Source of the DNA: Bacteroidota bacterium
Lineage (GTDB): Bacteria; Bacteroidota; Bacteroidia; 2-12-FULL-35-15
Direction: 5' to 3'
Assembly: GCA_025963725.1 (NCBI GenBank)
Contig: JAOQAE010000002.1
Location: forward strand, 757,221 to 821,220
DNA length: 64,000 nt
The notes beneath the pieces are model-generated. The model searched no databases. It had not been told where the DNA came from and saw only the letters and a program-made list of their open reading frames with translations. Below, piece after piece: positions 26,573-34,734 of this stretch. Position numbers and translations under genes: made by a program. The stretch's first letter is position 1; each line of letters starts with the position of its first letter.

Positions 26573-28114
26573 TTATTTAGCGTAATTCACCGCTCTTGTT
26601 TCACGGATCACAGTCACTTTCACCTGTCCGGGATACGTCATTTCTGTCTGGATCCGCTGGGAAATATCGAAGGACAATGTTTCCGAATCCTTATCGGTCA
26701 CCTTATCGCTGGATACGATCACGCGCAGTTCGCGGCCTGCCTGGATAGCATAGGTTTTTTCAACGCCGGGGTATGATAATGCAAGCGCCTCAAGGTCTTT
26801 CAAACGCTTGATATACTGCTCCACCACCTCGCGCCTTGCGCCGGGACGTGCGCCGCTGATGGCATCACAAACCTGCACGATCGGTGCGATGAGCGTGTTC
26901 ATTTCAATTTCATCGTGGTGGGCACCGATAGCGTTGCACACTTCAGGCTTTTCCTTGAATTTTTCTGCCAGCTGCATCCCGAGGATCGCGTGCGGCACTT
27001 CCGGCTGGTCATCCGGCACTTTACCAATATCATGCAGCAGTCCCGCACGTTTTGCCATCTTCACATTCAATCCTAATTCCGCAGCCATGGTCGCGCAAAG
27101 GTTTGCCACCTCGCGGGAGTGCTGTAATAAGTTCTGTCCGTATGAGGAACGGTATTTCATCCTGCCGACCATGCGGATCAGCTCCGGATGCAATCCATGA
27201 ATTCCCAAATCAATAGTGGTACGTTTTCCGATCTCGATGATCTCCTCCTCGATCTGCTTCTTCACCTTTTCCACAACTTCCTCAATACGTGCCGGGTGAA
27301 TGCGGCCGTCGGTCACCAATTGGTGCAGCGATAAGCGTGCGATCTCCCTTCTTACAGGATCGAAGCCGGAAAGAATGATCGCCTCAGGGGTGTCATCCAC
27401 AATGATCTCGATGCCGGTGGCAGCTTCAAGCGCGCGGATGTTACGTCCTTCGCGGCCGATGATGCGCCCTTTGATCTCGTCGTTCTCGATGTTGAATACA
27501 GATACTGAATTTTCAATGGCATGTTCTGTGGCAACGCGCTGTATGGTCTGGATCACGATCTTCTTCGCTTCCTTGTTCGCGTTGATCTTGGCTTCCTCAA
27601 CAATGTCCTTGATGTGCGACATCGCATCTGTCCTTGCTTCCGCTTTCAGGCTTTCCACCAGCTGCGCTTTAGCATCTTCCGCCGACAGCCCGCTTAATGT
27701 TTCCAGCTGCTCCACCTGGCGGCGGTGGAACTTTTCCACTTCCTGCTGCTTCACGGTGATCACTTCCAGCTGATGGGTTAAGTTCTGGCGGAGGGTATCC
27801 AGCTCAGCATCCTTGCGCTGCACCTGCTCCTGCTTTTGCGAAATGGTTTGTTCCTTCTGCTTGATCTTGTTCTCGGCAGCCTGGATCGCATTGTTCTTTT
27901 CGTTGATCAGCTTCTCATGCTCCGCTTTCAGCTGCAGGAATTTTTCCTTGGCAAGCAGGTTCTTTTCCTTGATCAGCACTTCTCCTTTTGTCTCAGCTTC
28001 CTTTATAATGCTGTCGGCCTTTTTTTCATTTGCTTTTTTTATTAGCATAAATGCTATCGCTGCTCCAAGGCCTAAGCCTACTATTAAAGCTGCAATGATC
28101 AGTATTGTGTCCAT
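26573..28114 (-). CDS. rny: Ribonuclease Y
   Basis: Membrane-anchored endoribonuclease that initiates mRNA decay. Order of parts in the 513-residue protein: an N-terminal membrane helix (about 1-25), a long charged coiled coil (about 28-195), a KH domain ([17 protein letters not shown]..., GRNIRALE, from about 205), and an HD domain with [11 protein letters not shown] and the [10 protein letters not shown] metal residues. The C-terminus ends in [11 protein letters not shown], as in the family. Length matches the family (about 515-520). Upstream on the same strand are a candidate structured RNA and zapA. Confidence 0.97.
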   Translation of the reverse strand: MDTILIIAALIVGLGLGAAIAFMLIKKANEKKADSIIKEAETKGEVLIKEKNLLAKEKFLQLKAEHEKLINEKNNAIQAAENKIKQKEQTISQKQEQVQRKDAELDTLRQNLTHQLEVITVKQQEVEKFHRRQVEQLETLSGLSAEDAKAQLVESLKAEARTDAMSHIKDIVEEAKINANKEAKKIVIQTIQRVATEHAIENSVSVFNIENDEIKGRIIGREGRNIRALEAATGIEIIVDDTPEAIILSGFDPVRREIARLSLHQLVTDGRIHPARIEEVVEKVKKQIEEEIIEIGKRTTIDLGIHGLHPELIRMVGRMKYRSSYGQNLLQHSREVANLCATMAAELGLNVKMAKRAGLLHDIGKVPDDQPEVPHAILGMQLAEKFKEKPEVCNAIGAHHDEIEMNTLIAPIVQVCDAISGARPGARREVVEQYIKRLKDLEALALSYPGVEKTYAIQAGRELRVIVSSDKVTDKDSETLSFDISQRIQTEMTYPGQVKVTVIRETRAVNYAK

Positions 28115-28146
28115 AAATTTTTAAAAAATTAAACGTTCATAAAAAA

Positions 28147-28207
28147 TCCCGCAATGTTCTCTGGCCAATATTAGCCATTTGCCGGGCAAGCACGAACCGT
28201 TACGGGA
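28147..28207 (-). ncRNA. Candidate 6S-like structured RNA between zapA and rny
   Basis: Read on the minus strand, TCCCGTAA at the 5' end pairs with TTGCGGGA at the 3' end (one G-U pair) over about 45 bases of interior, with inner pairings such as TGGC/GCCA. A run of six T follows the closing stem, as in an intrinsic terminator. The flanks (aacgttcat and atgttgttt on the plus strand) could lengthen the helix. 6S RNA lies just downstream of zapA in gammaproteobacteria, and similar placement in Bacteroidota is recalled but not verified. It could instead be only a terminator-like leader of rny. Confidence 0.4.
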
Positions 28208-28245
28208 AAATGTTGTTTACAATGGATTGTTAAAAAACCGTAAAC

Positions 28246-28536
28246 TCAGATGGAATCATCCTCTTTTTGAAGGTATTTGGAAACAAACAGGTCGAGCTGG
28301 TTGAGCTCATCCTGCTCCGGCGTTTTCTTCGGTGCGCTCTGTTGAGTAGCCAGCAGGTTCAGCGCGCTCATGGCAAGCAAGTCCTGCTTGTCGCGCACTG
28401 AATAATTGACCTCAAACTCCTTCACCTTCTCGTTGATCATTTTGGCGGCGGTAAGCACAGCCTGCTCATCTTCCTGCTTTACAGTAAGTGGGTAGGTGCG
28501 ACCCGCGATCAAAATCTTTAACGATACTTCAGCCAT
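28246..28536 (-). CDS. zapA: Cell division protein ZapA
   Basis: A 96-residue cytoplasmic protein that bundles FtsZ filaments at the division site. The pattern LKILIAGRTYPLTVKQEDEQAVLTAAKMINEKV (only key parts: I-A-G-R-x-Y-P-L, then E-x-x-x-L-x-x-A) is the ZapA N-terminal domain, followed by the central helix with QDLLAMSALNLLA. Length is typical. It follows the small coiled-coil gene by 70 bases and precedes the candidate structured RNA and rny on the same strand. Confidence 0.92.
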   Translation of the reverse strand: MAEVSLKILIAGRTYPLTVKQEDEQAVLTAAKMINEKVKEFEVNYSVRDKQDLLAMSALNLLATQQSAPKKTPEQDELNQLDLFVSKYLQKEDDSI

Positions 28537-28606
28537 ATCTATGGTTCCGGGTTTCTGGTTGTATTACCGGATCTGCCGGCATCTTTAACCTGAAACGTTT
28601 CTTTTT

Positions 28607-28891
28607 TTACTTCAAAAGAGCAATGCAATCATCTATTTCCTGCACAAGCTCATTAATCTTTAGTTTCGTATCTGTAATTATAGTGTTCTGTTCTTCTGAT
28701 TTTTTTTGCTCCAGCTCCATCTTGCTCTTCTGCAAAGCTTCAATGGCGGCTCTCTGCTCCTCCACAGTTTTCTGCAGGCTCAGCTTATCCGCGTTCAGTG
28801 AATCGTTCTCCTGTTTAAGCTGCTGATGAAGCTTTACCAGTTTTTCGATCTTTCCTTTCAGATCAGTGATTGTCGGAGCTAATTCGTTCAT
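28607..28891 (-). CDS. Small coiled-coil protein next to zapA (ZapB-like in layout)
   Basis: A 94-residue protein that is almost entirely heptad coiled coil: leucine, isoleucine or methionine at a/d positions with Lys/Glu/Gln elsewhere (for example KIEKLVKLHQQLKQENDSLN). The ATG at 28889-28891 is chosen over a TTG two codons upstream. It lies directly upstream of zapA. Size, coiled-coil character and position recall ZapB, the FtsZ/ZapA-associated coiled coil of enterobacteria, but sequence similarity to ZapB cannot be claimed by eye. Confidence 0.75.
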   Translation of the reverse strand: MNELAPTITDLKGKIEKLVKLHQQLKQENDSLNADKLSLQKTVEEQRAAIEALQKSKMELEQKKSEEQNTIITDTKLKINELVQEIDDCIALLK

Positions 28892-28996
28892 AATCAATAA
28901 TTAATGTCTGGTTACCTGATTTGCCACAAATATATATAATAATTCCTTAATCCGGATACTATATTCTGATTTCAGGGGCTATTTTTCAAATTCCCC

Positions 28997-29004
28997 TATC
29001 TTTG
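28997..29004 (+). promoter_or_regulatory. Promoter -7 box for the M23 peptidase
   Basis: TATCTTTG matches the Bacteroidota -7 consensus TAnnTTTG exactly and ends five bases before the ATG at 29010, so the transcript would be nearly leaderless. No strong -33 TTTG is seen about 19 bases upstream. Confidence 0.55.
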
Positions 29005-29009
29005 CACCC

Positions 29010-30746
29010 ATGCTCAAAAAACTGCTCCCCGCCCTTCTTCTTTTGTTAATTTCCAAGGGCGGGTTTGCGCAAGGTCCTTACCCTGCAGGCTATTTCCGCT
29101 CACCGGTAGATACGGCCATAGCGCTGGCGGGGAATTTCGGGGAGATTCGCCCCAACCACTTTCATGCAGGCTTCGACATCAAGACCAACGGAAAAGAAGG
29201 CATGCCTGTTTACGCTGTGGCGGATGGCTATATTTCCCGCATCAAGATCTCGCCCTATGGCTATGGCAAGGCGCTTTACATCAGGCACCCGAACGGATAC
29301 ACCAGTGTTTACGGGCATCTGCAGAGCTTCGGCACAGGCATCGCGGACTTCACCCGCAAAACACAATATTACAAGGAATCCTACGAAATCGATACGCTCA
29401 TGGAGCCCGAGCAGATCCCCGTAAAAAAAGGCCAGCTCATCGGCTTGTCGGGCAACACCGGCGGCTCGCAGGGCCCTCACCTCCATTTCGAGATCAGGGA
29501 AACCGCCACCGAAATGCCACTGAACCCCTACCTGTTCGGCTACAGGGTTCCCGACAATGTGCCTCCAAAGATCACGACAGTTGTGATCTACCCGTTTGAA
29601 GAAGGTTCCGTGAACGGCAGGCATACACCAAAAAAAATAAAAATTACGTATCAGAAGGGCCGGCATTCCCTTTTAAATAAAATGGATACGATCACGGTGA
29701 ATGGCAGCATCGGCTTTGGGATAGAAACTTATGACACGGAGAACCGCTCTTCCAACCAGAACGGCGTTTATTCCATCGAACTGCAGGCGGGCGGGAAACG
29801 CATTTATTATTATGAGATGGAGAAGTTCAGCTTCGAAAAAGCCCGCTATGTAAATGCGCACATCGATTATGCCGAAAAGCAAAAGCACAACGACAAGATC
29901 CAGAAATGTTTTTTATCGAAGAACAACCAGCTCGGCATTTATAAGGATGTGCTGAACAACGGCCTCATCAGCTTTACGGACGACTCGGTGCATTGGATCC
30001 GGTACATTGTGAAGGACTATGCAGGCAATACAAGCGAGCTAATGCTGAAAGTAAAAAGCAGGCCGAAGGCCACACCAACAAAGGAAACCACAGCCATCTT
30101 AAATCCTGCCTTGTACTTCGACTGCAGCAAAGAAAATAACTTTTCGAAGGAGGATGTTCAGGTGAGCATCCCCGCAAATGCTTTATACGACGACATTCCG
30201 CAATTCAGCTATTCAAGGCCATCTTCCGTAAAAGGCAGCTTCTCCCCGCTTCACCGCATCCAGGATGCTGAAACAGCCCTGCAGAAAGCCTATACGCTAA
30301 GCATCCGTCCGAATCACCTTCCCGATACGCTGCAGCCAAAGGCATGCATTGTTTCCGTAAATGAGAAAGGCGGCAAAACATACGAGGGCGGCAGCTACAA
30401 AGATGGCTGGGTAACCACGCAGACTAAATCATTCGGCAATTTCACCGTTGCGGTTGATACCATCCCGCCACGCATCCGCACCGCTTTCAACTATGTTCCG
30501 AAAACCACTGTGGACCTCAGCAAGGCCAAAACGATCGGGATCATTGCAAGCGATAACTTAAGCGGGATCAAAAAGTACAGGGCGAAGATCGATGGCAACT
30601 GGGTGCTGTGTGAATATGAATTTAAAAAAGACCTGCTGTTCTATACCTTTGATGATACGATGGAAAAAAGGGCGCATACCTTTGAGATCGAAGTAACAGA
30701 TGATAAAGGGAATGCGAGTGTGCTGATGTTTAGCTTTAAGAGGTAG
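29010..30746 (+). CDS. M23-family metallopeptidase (LytM-type), exported
   Basis: A peptidoglycan hydrolase acting in the periplasm. The 578-residue protein has a signal peptide (to GGFAQ, residue 21) and the complete M23 metal site: NHFHAGFDIKT (His and Asp), YGHLQ, and GPHLHFEIR (HxH) within residues 40-180. The remaining ~390 residues form beta-rich, Ig-like domains, which are common in Bacteroidota M23 proteins. All zinc and catalytic residues are present, so it should be active rather than an activator like EnvC. It is monocistronic, followed by a repeat-filled gap. Confidence 0.92.
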   Translation: MLKKLLPALLLLLISKGGFAQGPYPAGYFRSPVDTAIALAGNFGEIRPNHFHAGFDIKTNGKEGMPVYAVADGYISRIKISPYGYGKALYIRHPNGYTSVYGHLQSFGTGIADFTRKTQYYKESYEIDTLMEPEQIPVKKGQLIGLSGNTGGSQGPHLHFEIRETATEMPLNPYLFGYRVPDNVPPKITTVVIYPFEEGSVNGRHTPKKIKITYQKGRHSLLNKMDTITVNGSIGFGIETYDTENRSSNQNGVYSIELQAGGKRIYYYEMEKFSFEKARYVNAHIDYAEKQKHNDKIQKCFLSKNNQLGIYKDVLNNGLISFTDDSVHWIRYIVKDYAGNTSELMLKVKSRPKATPTKETTAILNPALYFDCSKENNFSKEDVQVSIPANALYDDIPQFSYSRPSSVKGSFSPLHRIQDAETALQKAYTLSIRPNHLPDTLQPKACIVSVNEKGGKTYEGGSYKDGWVTTQTKSFGNFTVAVDTIPPRIRTAFNYVPKTTVDLSKAKTIGIIASDNLSGIKKYRAKIDGNWVLCEYEFKKDLLFYTFDDTMEKRAHTFEIEVTDDKGNASVLMFSFKR

Positions 30747-30870
30747 TTGTTTTTTTACCACGGAGGAACAGAGAGCACGGAGAGACACGGAGAGGTTATA
30801 GAGAATACGGAGGAAGCTTCGCTTCTGTAAAGGTTATTGCGTGCGCTGTCATTTAAATACTTGCAGCGCC

Positions 30871-31050
30871 GGCTCCCTCCTCGTAGGAGGGTTGGGGTGG
30901 TACAGGTTGCCACCACCCCTAACCCCTCCTGGCAGGAGGGGAATGGATCCTGCACGAAATGGTAATTCGAAAACACATCAACAATAGAAAATTTAATTTT
31001 AAGAATTAGCAGGATCCGCTCCCTCCTCGTAGGAGGGCTGGGGTGGTGGT
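30871..31050. repeat. Cluster of three family A repeat elements
   Basis: Elements: 30871-30900 (ggctccctcctcgtaggagg then gttggggtgg), 30911-30955 (caccacccctaacccctcct and on), and 31007-31050 (gcaggatccgctccctcctc and on). Elements 2 and 3 are inverted copies of each other. The 320-base gap 30747-31066 holds these elements, a preceding direct-repeat-like stretch (accacggagg... cacggagagacacggagag, about 30758-30795) and no open frame of note. Confidence 0.8.
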
Positions 31051-31066
31051 ACAAACAAACATTCAA

Positions 31067-31747
31067 ATGAAACACCTATTATTACTTCATGGCGCTATCG
31101 GCGCAAAAGACCAGCTGCAGCCATTAGCCGAGATGCTCAAAGAAAAATTCATTGTGCACACGCTTAATTTCAGCGGACACGGCGGTGCAAAAATGCCGGA
31201 AGAATTTTCAATTGAAGCATTCGCTGCTGATGTGCTTGCTTATTTAAAAGCGAACAGCATTCAGCAAGCCAATATCTTCGGTTACAGCATGGGCGGCTAT
31301 GTGGCGCTGTACCTTGCAAAGCATCAGCCGGAGAAAATGGAAAAGATCTTTACGCTTGGCACTAAGTTCCTCTGGTCGCCGGAAATTGCCGCGAAGGAAA
31401 TAAAAATGCTGGATGCCGGGAAGATCGCCGAAAAACTCCCCGCATTTGCAGAAGCCCTTGAAAAGCGCCATGCGCCGAACGACTGGAAGGATGTATTAAA
31501 AAGAACGACAGAGATGATGACTGCCCTCGGCAATAAAAATGTATTGGGCAAGGCTGATTATAATAGCATTGAACATCCTGTGCTTATTGGCATTGGCGAT
31601 AAGGATACAATGGTAACACTCGAGGAAACCATTGATGTATACCGCAGCCTTAAAAATGCAAGTCTCATTGTGTTCCCGGGAATGCAGCACCCCATCGAAA
31701 AAGCAGATCAAGGCTGGCTGGCTGATGAAATAAGCCGCTTTTTTTAA
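31067..31747 (+). CDS. Alpha/beta hydrolase, cytoplasmic
   Basis: A 226-residue hydrolase with LLLHGAIGAKDQL (oxyanion region), the nucleophile elbow GYSMGGYVAL, the acid in IGIGDKDTMV and the histidine in FPGMQHPIEKAD near the C-terminus, so the catalytic triad is complete. No signal peptide. The ATG at 31067 directly precedes the first strand; an in-frame upstream ATG would add only eight residues from the repeat region. Substrate unknown. BioH would have the same fold, but there is no specific sign for it although bio genes lie nearby. Confidence 0.87.
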   Translation: MKHLLLLHGAIGAKDQLQPLAEMLKEKFIVHTLNFSGHGGAKMPEEFSIEAFAADVLAYLKANSIQQANIFGYSMGGYVALYLAKHQPEKMEKIFTLGTKFLWSPEIAAKEIKMLDAGKIAEKLPAFAEALEKRHAPNDWKDVLKRTTEMMTALGNKNVLGKADYNSIEHPVLIGIGDKDTMVTLEETIDVYRSLKNASLIVFPGMQHPIEKADQGWLADEISRFF

Positions 31748-31750
31748 GCA

Positions 31751-31791
31751 GGAGATTCTTCACTCTGCTATGCTACGTTCAGAATGACAAA
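31751..31791. repeat. Dispersed repeat, family F (TTCAGAATGACAAA type)
   Basis: The stretch ggagattcttcactctgcta to gttcagaatgacaaa resembles 36114-36153 (agaatctcaaaaaggagatg to cagcatgacaaac). Similar motifs are recalled as frequent in Bacteroidota genomes. No coding potential. Confidence 0.5.
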
Positions 31792-31809
31792 AATAAATTT
31801 TCAAAATCC

Positions 31810-31835
31810 TGTAACATTCCCCTCCTTCCCGTATC
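31810..31835 (+). promoter_or_regulatory. Candidate ECF-sigma promoter upstream of hydrolase-sigma operon
   Basis: TGTAAC (31810-31815) and CGTATC (31830-31835) are separated by 14 bases and lie 27 bases before the ATG at 31863. The AAC and CGT cores are typical of ECF-sigma promoters, so the operon may be autoregulated. The spacer is slightly short. Confidence 0.35.
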
Positions 31836-31862
31836 AAAAGAATAAACAAACTCAAAAAAACC

Positions 31863-32702
31863 ATGAAAAAGTTTATTCTTCTTATTATCATCCTCGCTTT
31901 ATGCGCATTTATCAATGTATTCGGACAATCGGCATTTCCCTTCGATGTTAAGATCAGCGGCGAAGGCAAATCAAGCATGATCCTCATCCCCGGGCTTTCC
32001 TGCTCGGGAGAAGTATGGAACGAAACACTGGAGAATTTCAATAAAGATCACAAATGCTATACGATCACCTTCCACGGCTTTGCAGGAACTAAGGCCGACA
32101 GTACAACCAGCTTCAAGAACTGGGAAGCTTCGATCGCCCGTTACATCACCGAAAATAAAATTGAAAAGCCGGTGATCGTCGGGCACAGCATCGGCGGCGG
32201 AATGGCCATGCTGCTTGCTTCCGATTACCCGCAGTTGATCGGGAAGATCGTTGTGGTGGATGCGCTGCCCTGCCTTGGCGCTTTGTCGAATGCGGCTTAC
32301 GCAGCACAGAAAGATCCCGATTGCTCCATGCTTGTAAAGCAGTTCCAGGGAATGGACGACAAGCAGTATTACCAGATGCAGAAAAGGTCAATGCCTTCGA
32401 TGATGGCCGACACCACTCACCTGCAGCAGGCGATCGACTGGTCGGTTAAGTCGGACCGCAAAGCCATTGCAGAGATCTATTGCCAGTTCCTGAACACCGA
32501 CCAGCGGGAAAGCATTTCAAACATTAAATGCCCCTCGCTTGTATTGCTGGAAGCGCCTTTTGCAAACATGAAGCCGGTGATCGAAGAGCAGTTCAAAAAC
32601 ATGAAGGCCGCGCAACTGAAGTATTCAGACAAAGCCCTGCACTTCATCATGTACGATGATACAAATTGGTATCTTGCACAGCTTGATTCTTTCCTGCGCT
32701 AA
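31863..32702 (+). CDS. Exported alpha/beta hydrolase
   Basis: A 279-residue exported hydrolase with signal peptide (to VFGQ, residue 20). It has MILIPGLSCSGEVW (oxyanion region), the nucleophile elbow GHSIGGGMAM, and a late histidine in KALHFIMYDD. The acid residue is not clear; SLVLLEAPFANMKP is where it usually lies. The stop is only two bases from the start of the ECF sigma factor, so enzyme and regulator are co-transcribed. Substrate is unknown; a role in sensing or removing an envelope or quorum-like compound is speculation. Confidence 0.85.
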   Translation: MKKFILLIIILALCAFINVFGQSAFPFDVKISGEGKSSMILIPGLSCSGEVWNETLENFNKDHKCYTITFHGFAGTKADSTTSFKNWEASIARYITENKIEKPVIVGHSIGGGMAMLLASDYPQLIGKIVVVDALPCLGALSNAAYAAQKDPDCSMLVKQFQGMDDKQYYQMQKRSMPSMMADTTHLQQAIDWSVKSDRKAIAEIYCQFLNTDQRESISNIKCPSLVLLEAPFANMKPVIEEQFKNMKAAQLKYSDKALHFIMYDDTNWYLAQLDSFLR

Positions 32703-32704
32703 AA

Positions 32705-33178
32705 ATGGAATTCGAAGAGATCTATAACACTTACAGCCCGAAGGTATTCCGCCTCTGTCTCGGCTATGTGAACGACCGCGACTGGGCCAAGGATCTCACG
32801 CAGGAAACCTTCATCCAGGTTTGGCAGCACCTTGCGAAGTTCAGGAATGAATCTTCCGTCGGCACCTGGATCTTCCGCATCGCCTCCAACATCTGCCTTC
32901 GCCAGATCGACCGCTCTTCACGGATGCCAAAGGCGGAAGTGCCTTTCCAGGTGGAAGACAAAAATGATGATACAAAGAATGAGCAGGTGGAGCTGCTGTA
33001 CAAATGCATCGGCATGCTGGAGGAAACCGACAGGCTGATCATCTCGCTGGTGCTGGAAGACCTGCCGCAAAAGGAGATCGCGGGCATCACGGGGATTTCG
33101 GAAGGAAACCTGCGCGTGAAGATCCACCGCATCAAGCAAACATTAACACAAAAATTCAATGAGCATGCAAAACTTTGA
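32705..33178 (+). CDS. ECF-type RNA polymerase sigma factor
   Basis: A 157-residue sigma-70 family factor with region 2 (YNTYSPKVFRLCLGYV, then DLTQETFIQVWQHL) and region 4 (LPQKEIAGITGISEGNLRVKIHRIK), the minimal extracytoplasmic-function form. It probably directs expression of an envelope-stress or nutrient regulon that could include its own operon. The following membrane gene overlaps it by 20 bases and may encode its regulator. No FecR-like anti-sigma or TonB receptor is present nearby, so it is not the usual SusCD/FecR arrangement. Confidence 0.92.
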   Translation: MEFEEIYNTYSPKVFRLCLGYVNDRDWAKDLTQETFIQVWQHLAKFRNESSVGTWIFRIASNICLRQIDRSSRMPKAEVPFQVEDKNDDTKNEQVELLYKCIGMLEETDRLIISLVLEDLPQKEIAGITGISEGNLRVKIHRIKQTLTQKFNEHAKL

Positions 33179-33764
33179 TGAACTGAAAAACATGTGGCAG
33201 CAGGCCGGAAGCGGGAACGAGCTTCCCGATGCGGCGGCTGTGCTTGCAAAGGTGGAAGCGGTAAGAAAGAAAATGATCCGGAAGAACATTCTCCTGGTCA
33301 TCATGCTGGCATTTACATTCGCCTTCATCACTTGGATCGGCTTCCATTACGATTTCGAGCTGCAGAGCACCCGCATTGGCATTGTGATCACGCTGGTTGC
33401 AATCGTAACCGGGATGCTTTTTAGCACAAAGCTCGCGAGGCTATTGCTGAAGCAGAACGACCCAACGCTCAGCAACAGCGAATACCTGCAGCAGATGATC
33501 GCGTTCCGGAACAGCCTGCGACTGATCCAAACCAAAGGCATTACGTTTTACTTTATACTTCTTACAACCGGACTTATTCTCTACATGTACGAGTTTGCCT
33601 CACGTAACCTTACTTTCGGGATCAGCGTGTACAGCATCACATTGGGATGGATCGCATTCAACTGGTTTTACCTGCGCAAACGCGCGGCCCTGAAACAGGA
33701 AAAGGAGATCAGCGCGCAGATCGCAGCGCTGGAAGGACTGAACAATAATTTAAAAAAGGATTGA
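33159..33764 (+). CDS. Membrane protein, possible regulator of the ECF sigma factor
   Basis: A 201-residue protein with a short polar N-terminus (about 40 residues, starting MSMQNFDELKNMWQQAG), four membrane helices (about 44-60, 70-90, 125-145, 152-168), and a charged C-terminal coiled coil. It overlaps the sigma gene by 20 bases, so translation is probably coupled. The N-terminus is cytosolic and of the size of an anti-sigma domain, but no zinc (HxxxCxxC) anti-sigma motif is present. Anti-sigma function is inferred from position only. A second ATG at 33165 is possible. Confidence 0.75.
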   Translation: MSMQNFDELKNMWQQAGSGNELPDAAAVLAKVEAVRKKMIRKNILLVIMLAFTFAFITWIGFHYDFELQSTRIGIVITLVAIVTGMLFSTKLARLLLKQNDPTLSNSEYLQQMIAFRNSLRLIQTKGITFYFILLTTGLILYMYEFASRNLTFGISVYSITLGWIAFNWFYLRKRAALKQEKEISAQIAALEGLNNNLKKD

Positions 33765-33765
33765 G

Positions 33766-34491
33766 CTACTCCTCTACTTTGTGATGAAGTGATTCCTCCG
33801 CCACCTTTTTGATGGCATCATCCGAGGCTTCATCGCCAAGGTATTTTTCAATGGCGCGGTGCCCCACATAGATCATCGGAGTTAATACCACTGCAATGAT
33901 CAGCTTAAAAGTATAGCCTGTAAGCGCCGCGTTGAGGAATACCGCGGTGGTCATTTTTCCCGGCAGCCAGAAGGCGATCCCGAGCACAATGAAGGTATCG
34001 ATGAGCTGCGAAACAATAGTAGATCCGGTGCTCCGGAGCCAGATCATCTTTCCTCCCGTTTTATCGCGCAACAGCCAGAAAATATAAACATCCACGAGCT
34101 GTGACACAAGAAAAGCGATGATGCTCGCCACTATGATCCAGAGGCTTTGTCCGAACACCGCAAAGAACTGCGCATCCGTAACCGTGGATATTCCCACCGC
34201 TGCCGGCACATTGATCGCAAACAACAGAATAATGAATGCATACGCGATCAGCGATGCGGTGATCAGCGATAATTTGCGCACACCACTCCTGCCATAATAT
34301 TCATTGATCAAGTCGGTGGTTAAAAACACAACCGGCCATGGAATGATCCCGATGCTCATGATAAATGGCCCCATTCCGAATACCGGCCCGATCTGGATCA
34401 ACTTTCCGCCGATCAATTCAGCCACTACCGCGTTGGTGATAAACAAGCCGGCAAGGATGATAAAAACGAGTTCTCTCTTTGTCTTAAACAT
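33766..34491 (-). CDS. Queuosine-precursor transporter (YhhQ family)
   Basis: A 241-residue inner-membrane protein with about six helices. Family signatures seen: an N-terminal helix followed by ELIGGKLIQIG, the TTDLINEYYG motif, LVSQLVDVYIFWLLRDKTGGK and the RSTGSTIVSQLIDTFIVLGIAFW region (key parts STxxSQxxDT). YhhQ takes up queuine precursors such as 7-cyano-7-deazaguanine. No queuosine gene is near. It lies downstream of bioA, separated by a 243-base repeat-filled gap (family A, D, E elements), and converges with the sigma-factor operon. Confidence 0.9.
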   Translation of the reverse strand: MFKTKRELVFIILAGLFITNAVVAELIGGKLIQIGPVFGMGPFIMSIGIIPWPVVFLTTDLINEYYGRSGVRKLSLITASLIAYAFIILLFAINVPAAVGISTVTDAQFFAVFGQSLWIIVASIIAFLVSQLVDVYIFWLLRDKTGGKMIWLRSTGSTIVSQLIDTFIVLGIAFWLPGKMTTAVFLNAALTGYTFKLIIAVVLTPMIYVGHRAIEKYLGDEASDDAIKKVAEESLHHKVEE

Positions 34492-34561
34492 ACAGATAAC
34501 GAATATTTTACGAATTTACGAATTGTACGGATAGCGAATCTGTACGAATTTACGAATTGAA

Positions 34562-34594
34562 CGTCATTGCGAGGAGGTACGACGAAGCAATCTC
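34562..34594. repeat. Dispersed repeat, family D, copy 2
   Basis: Identical over 33 bases to 17239-17271 (starts CGTCATTGCGAGGAGGTACG). On both sides are tacgaat/acgaatt family E short repeats (34495-34560 and 34611-34645). Confidence 0.85.
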
Positions 34595-34663
34595 TCCATC
34601 TCTCCTACGAAATACGAATTTTTACGAATTTACGAAATACGAATCCTCCCCATCATCATCCCT

Positions 34664-34704
34664 GTGCAGGATGCATTCCCCTCTTGAGAGGGGTTAGGGG
34701 TGTG
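34664..34704. repeat. Intergenic repeat, family A (single arm)
   Basis: gtgcaggatgcattcccctc leading into tgagaggggttaggggtgtg. It is the reverse-complement form of the family A arm at 7114, with a shortened CCCCTCTTGAGAGGGG palindrome. The partner arm is missing. Confidence 0.72.
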
Positions 34705-34734
34705 TTTTTACAGCTAATTACGAATCTCTACGAA

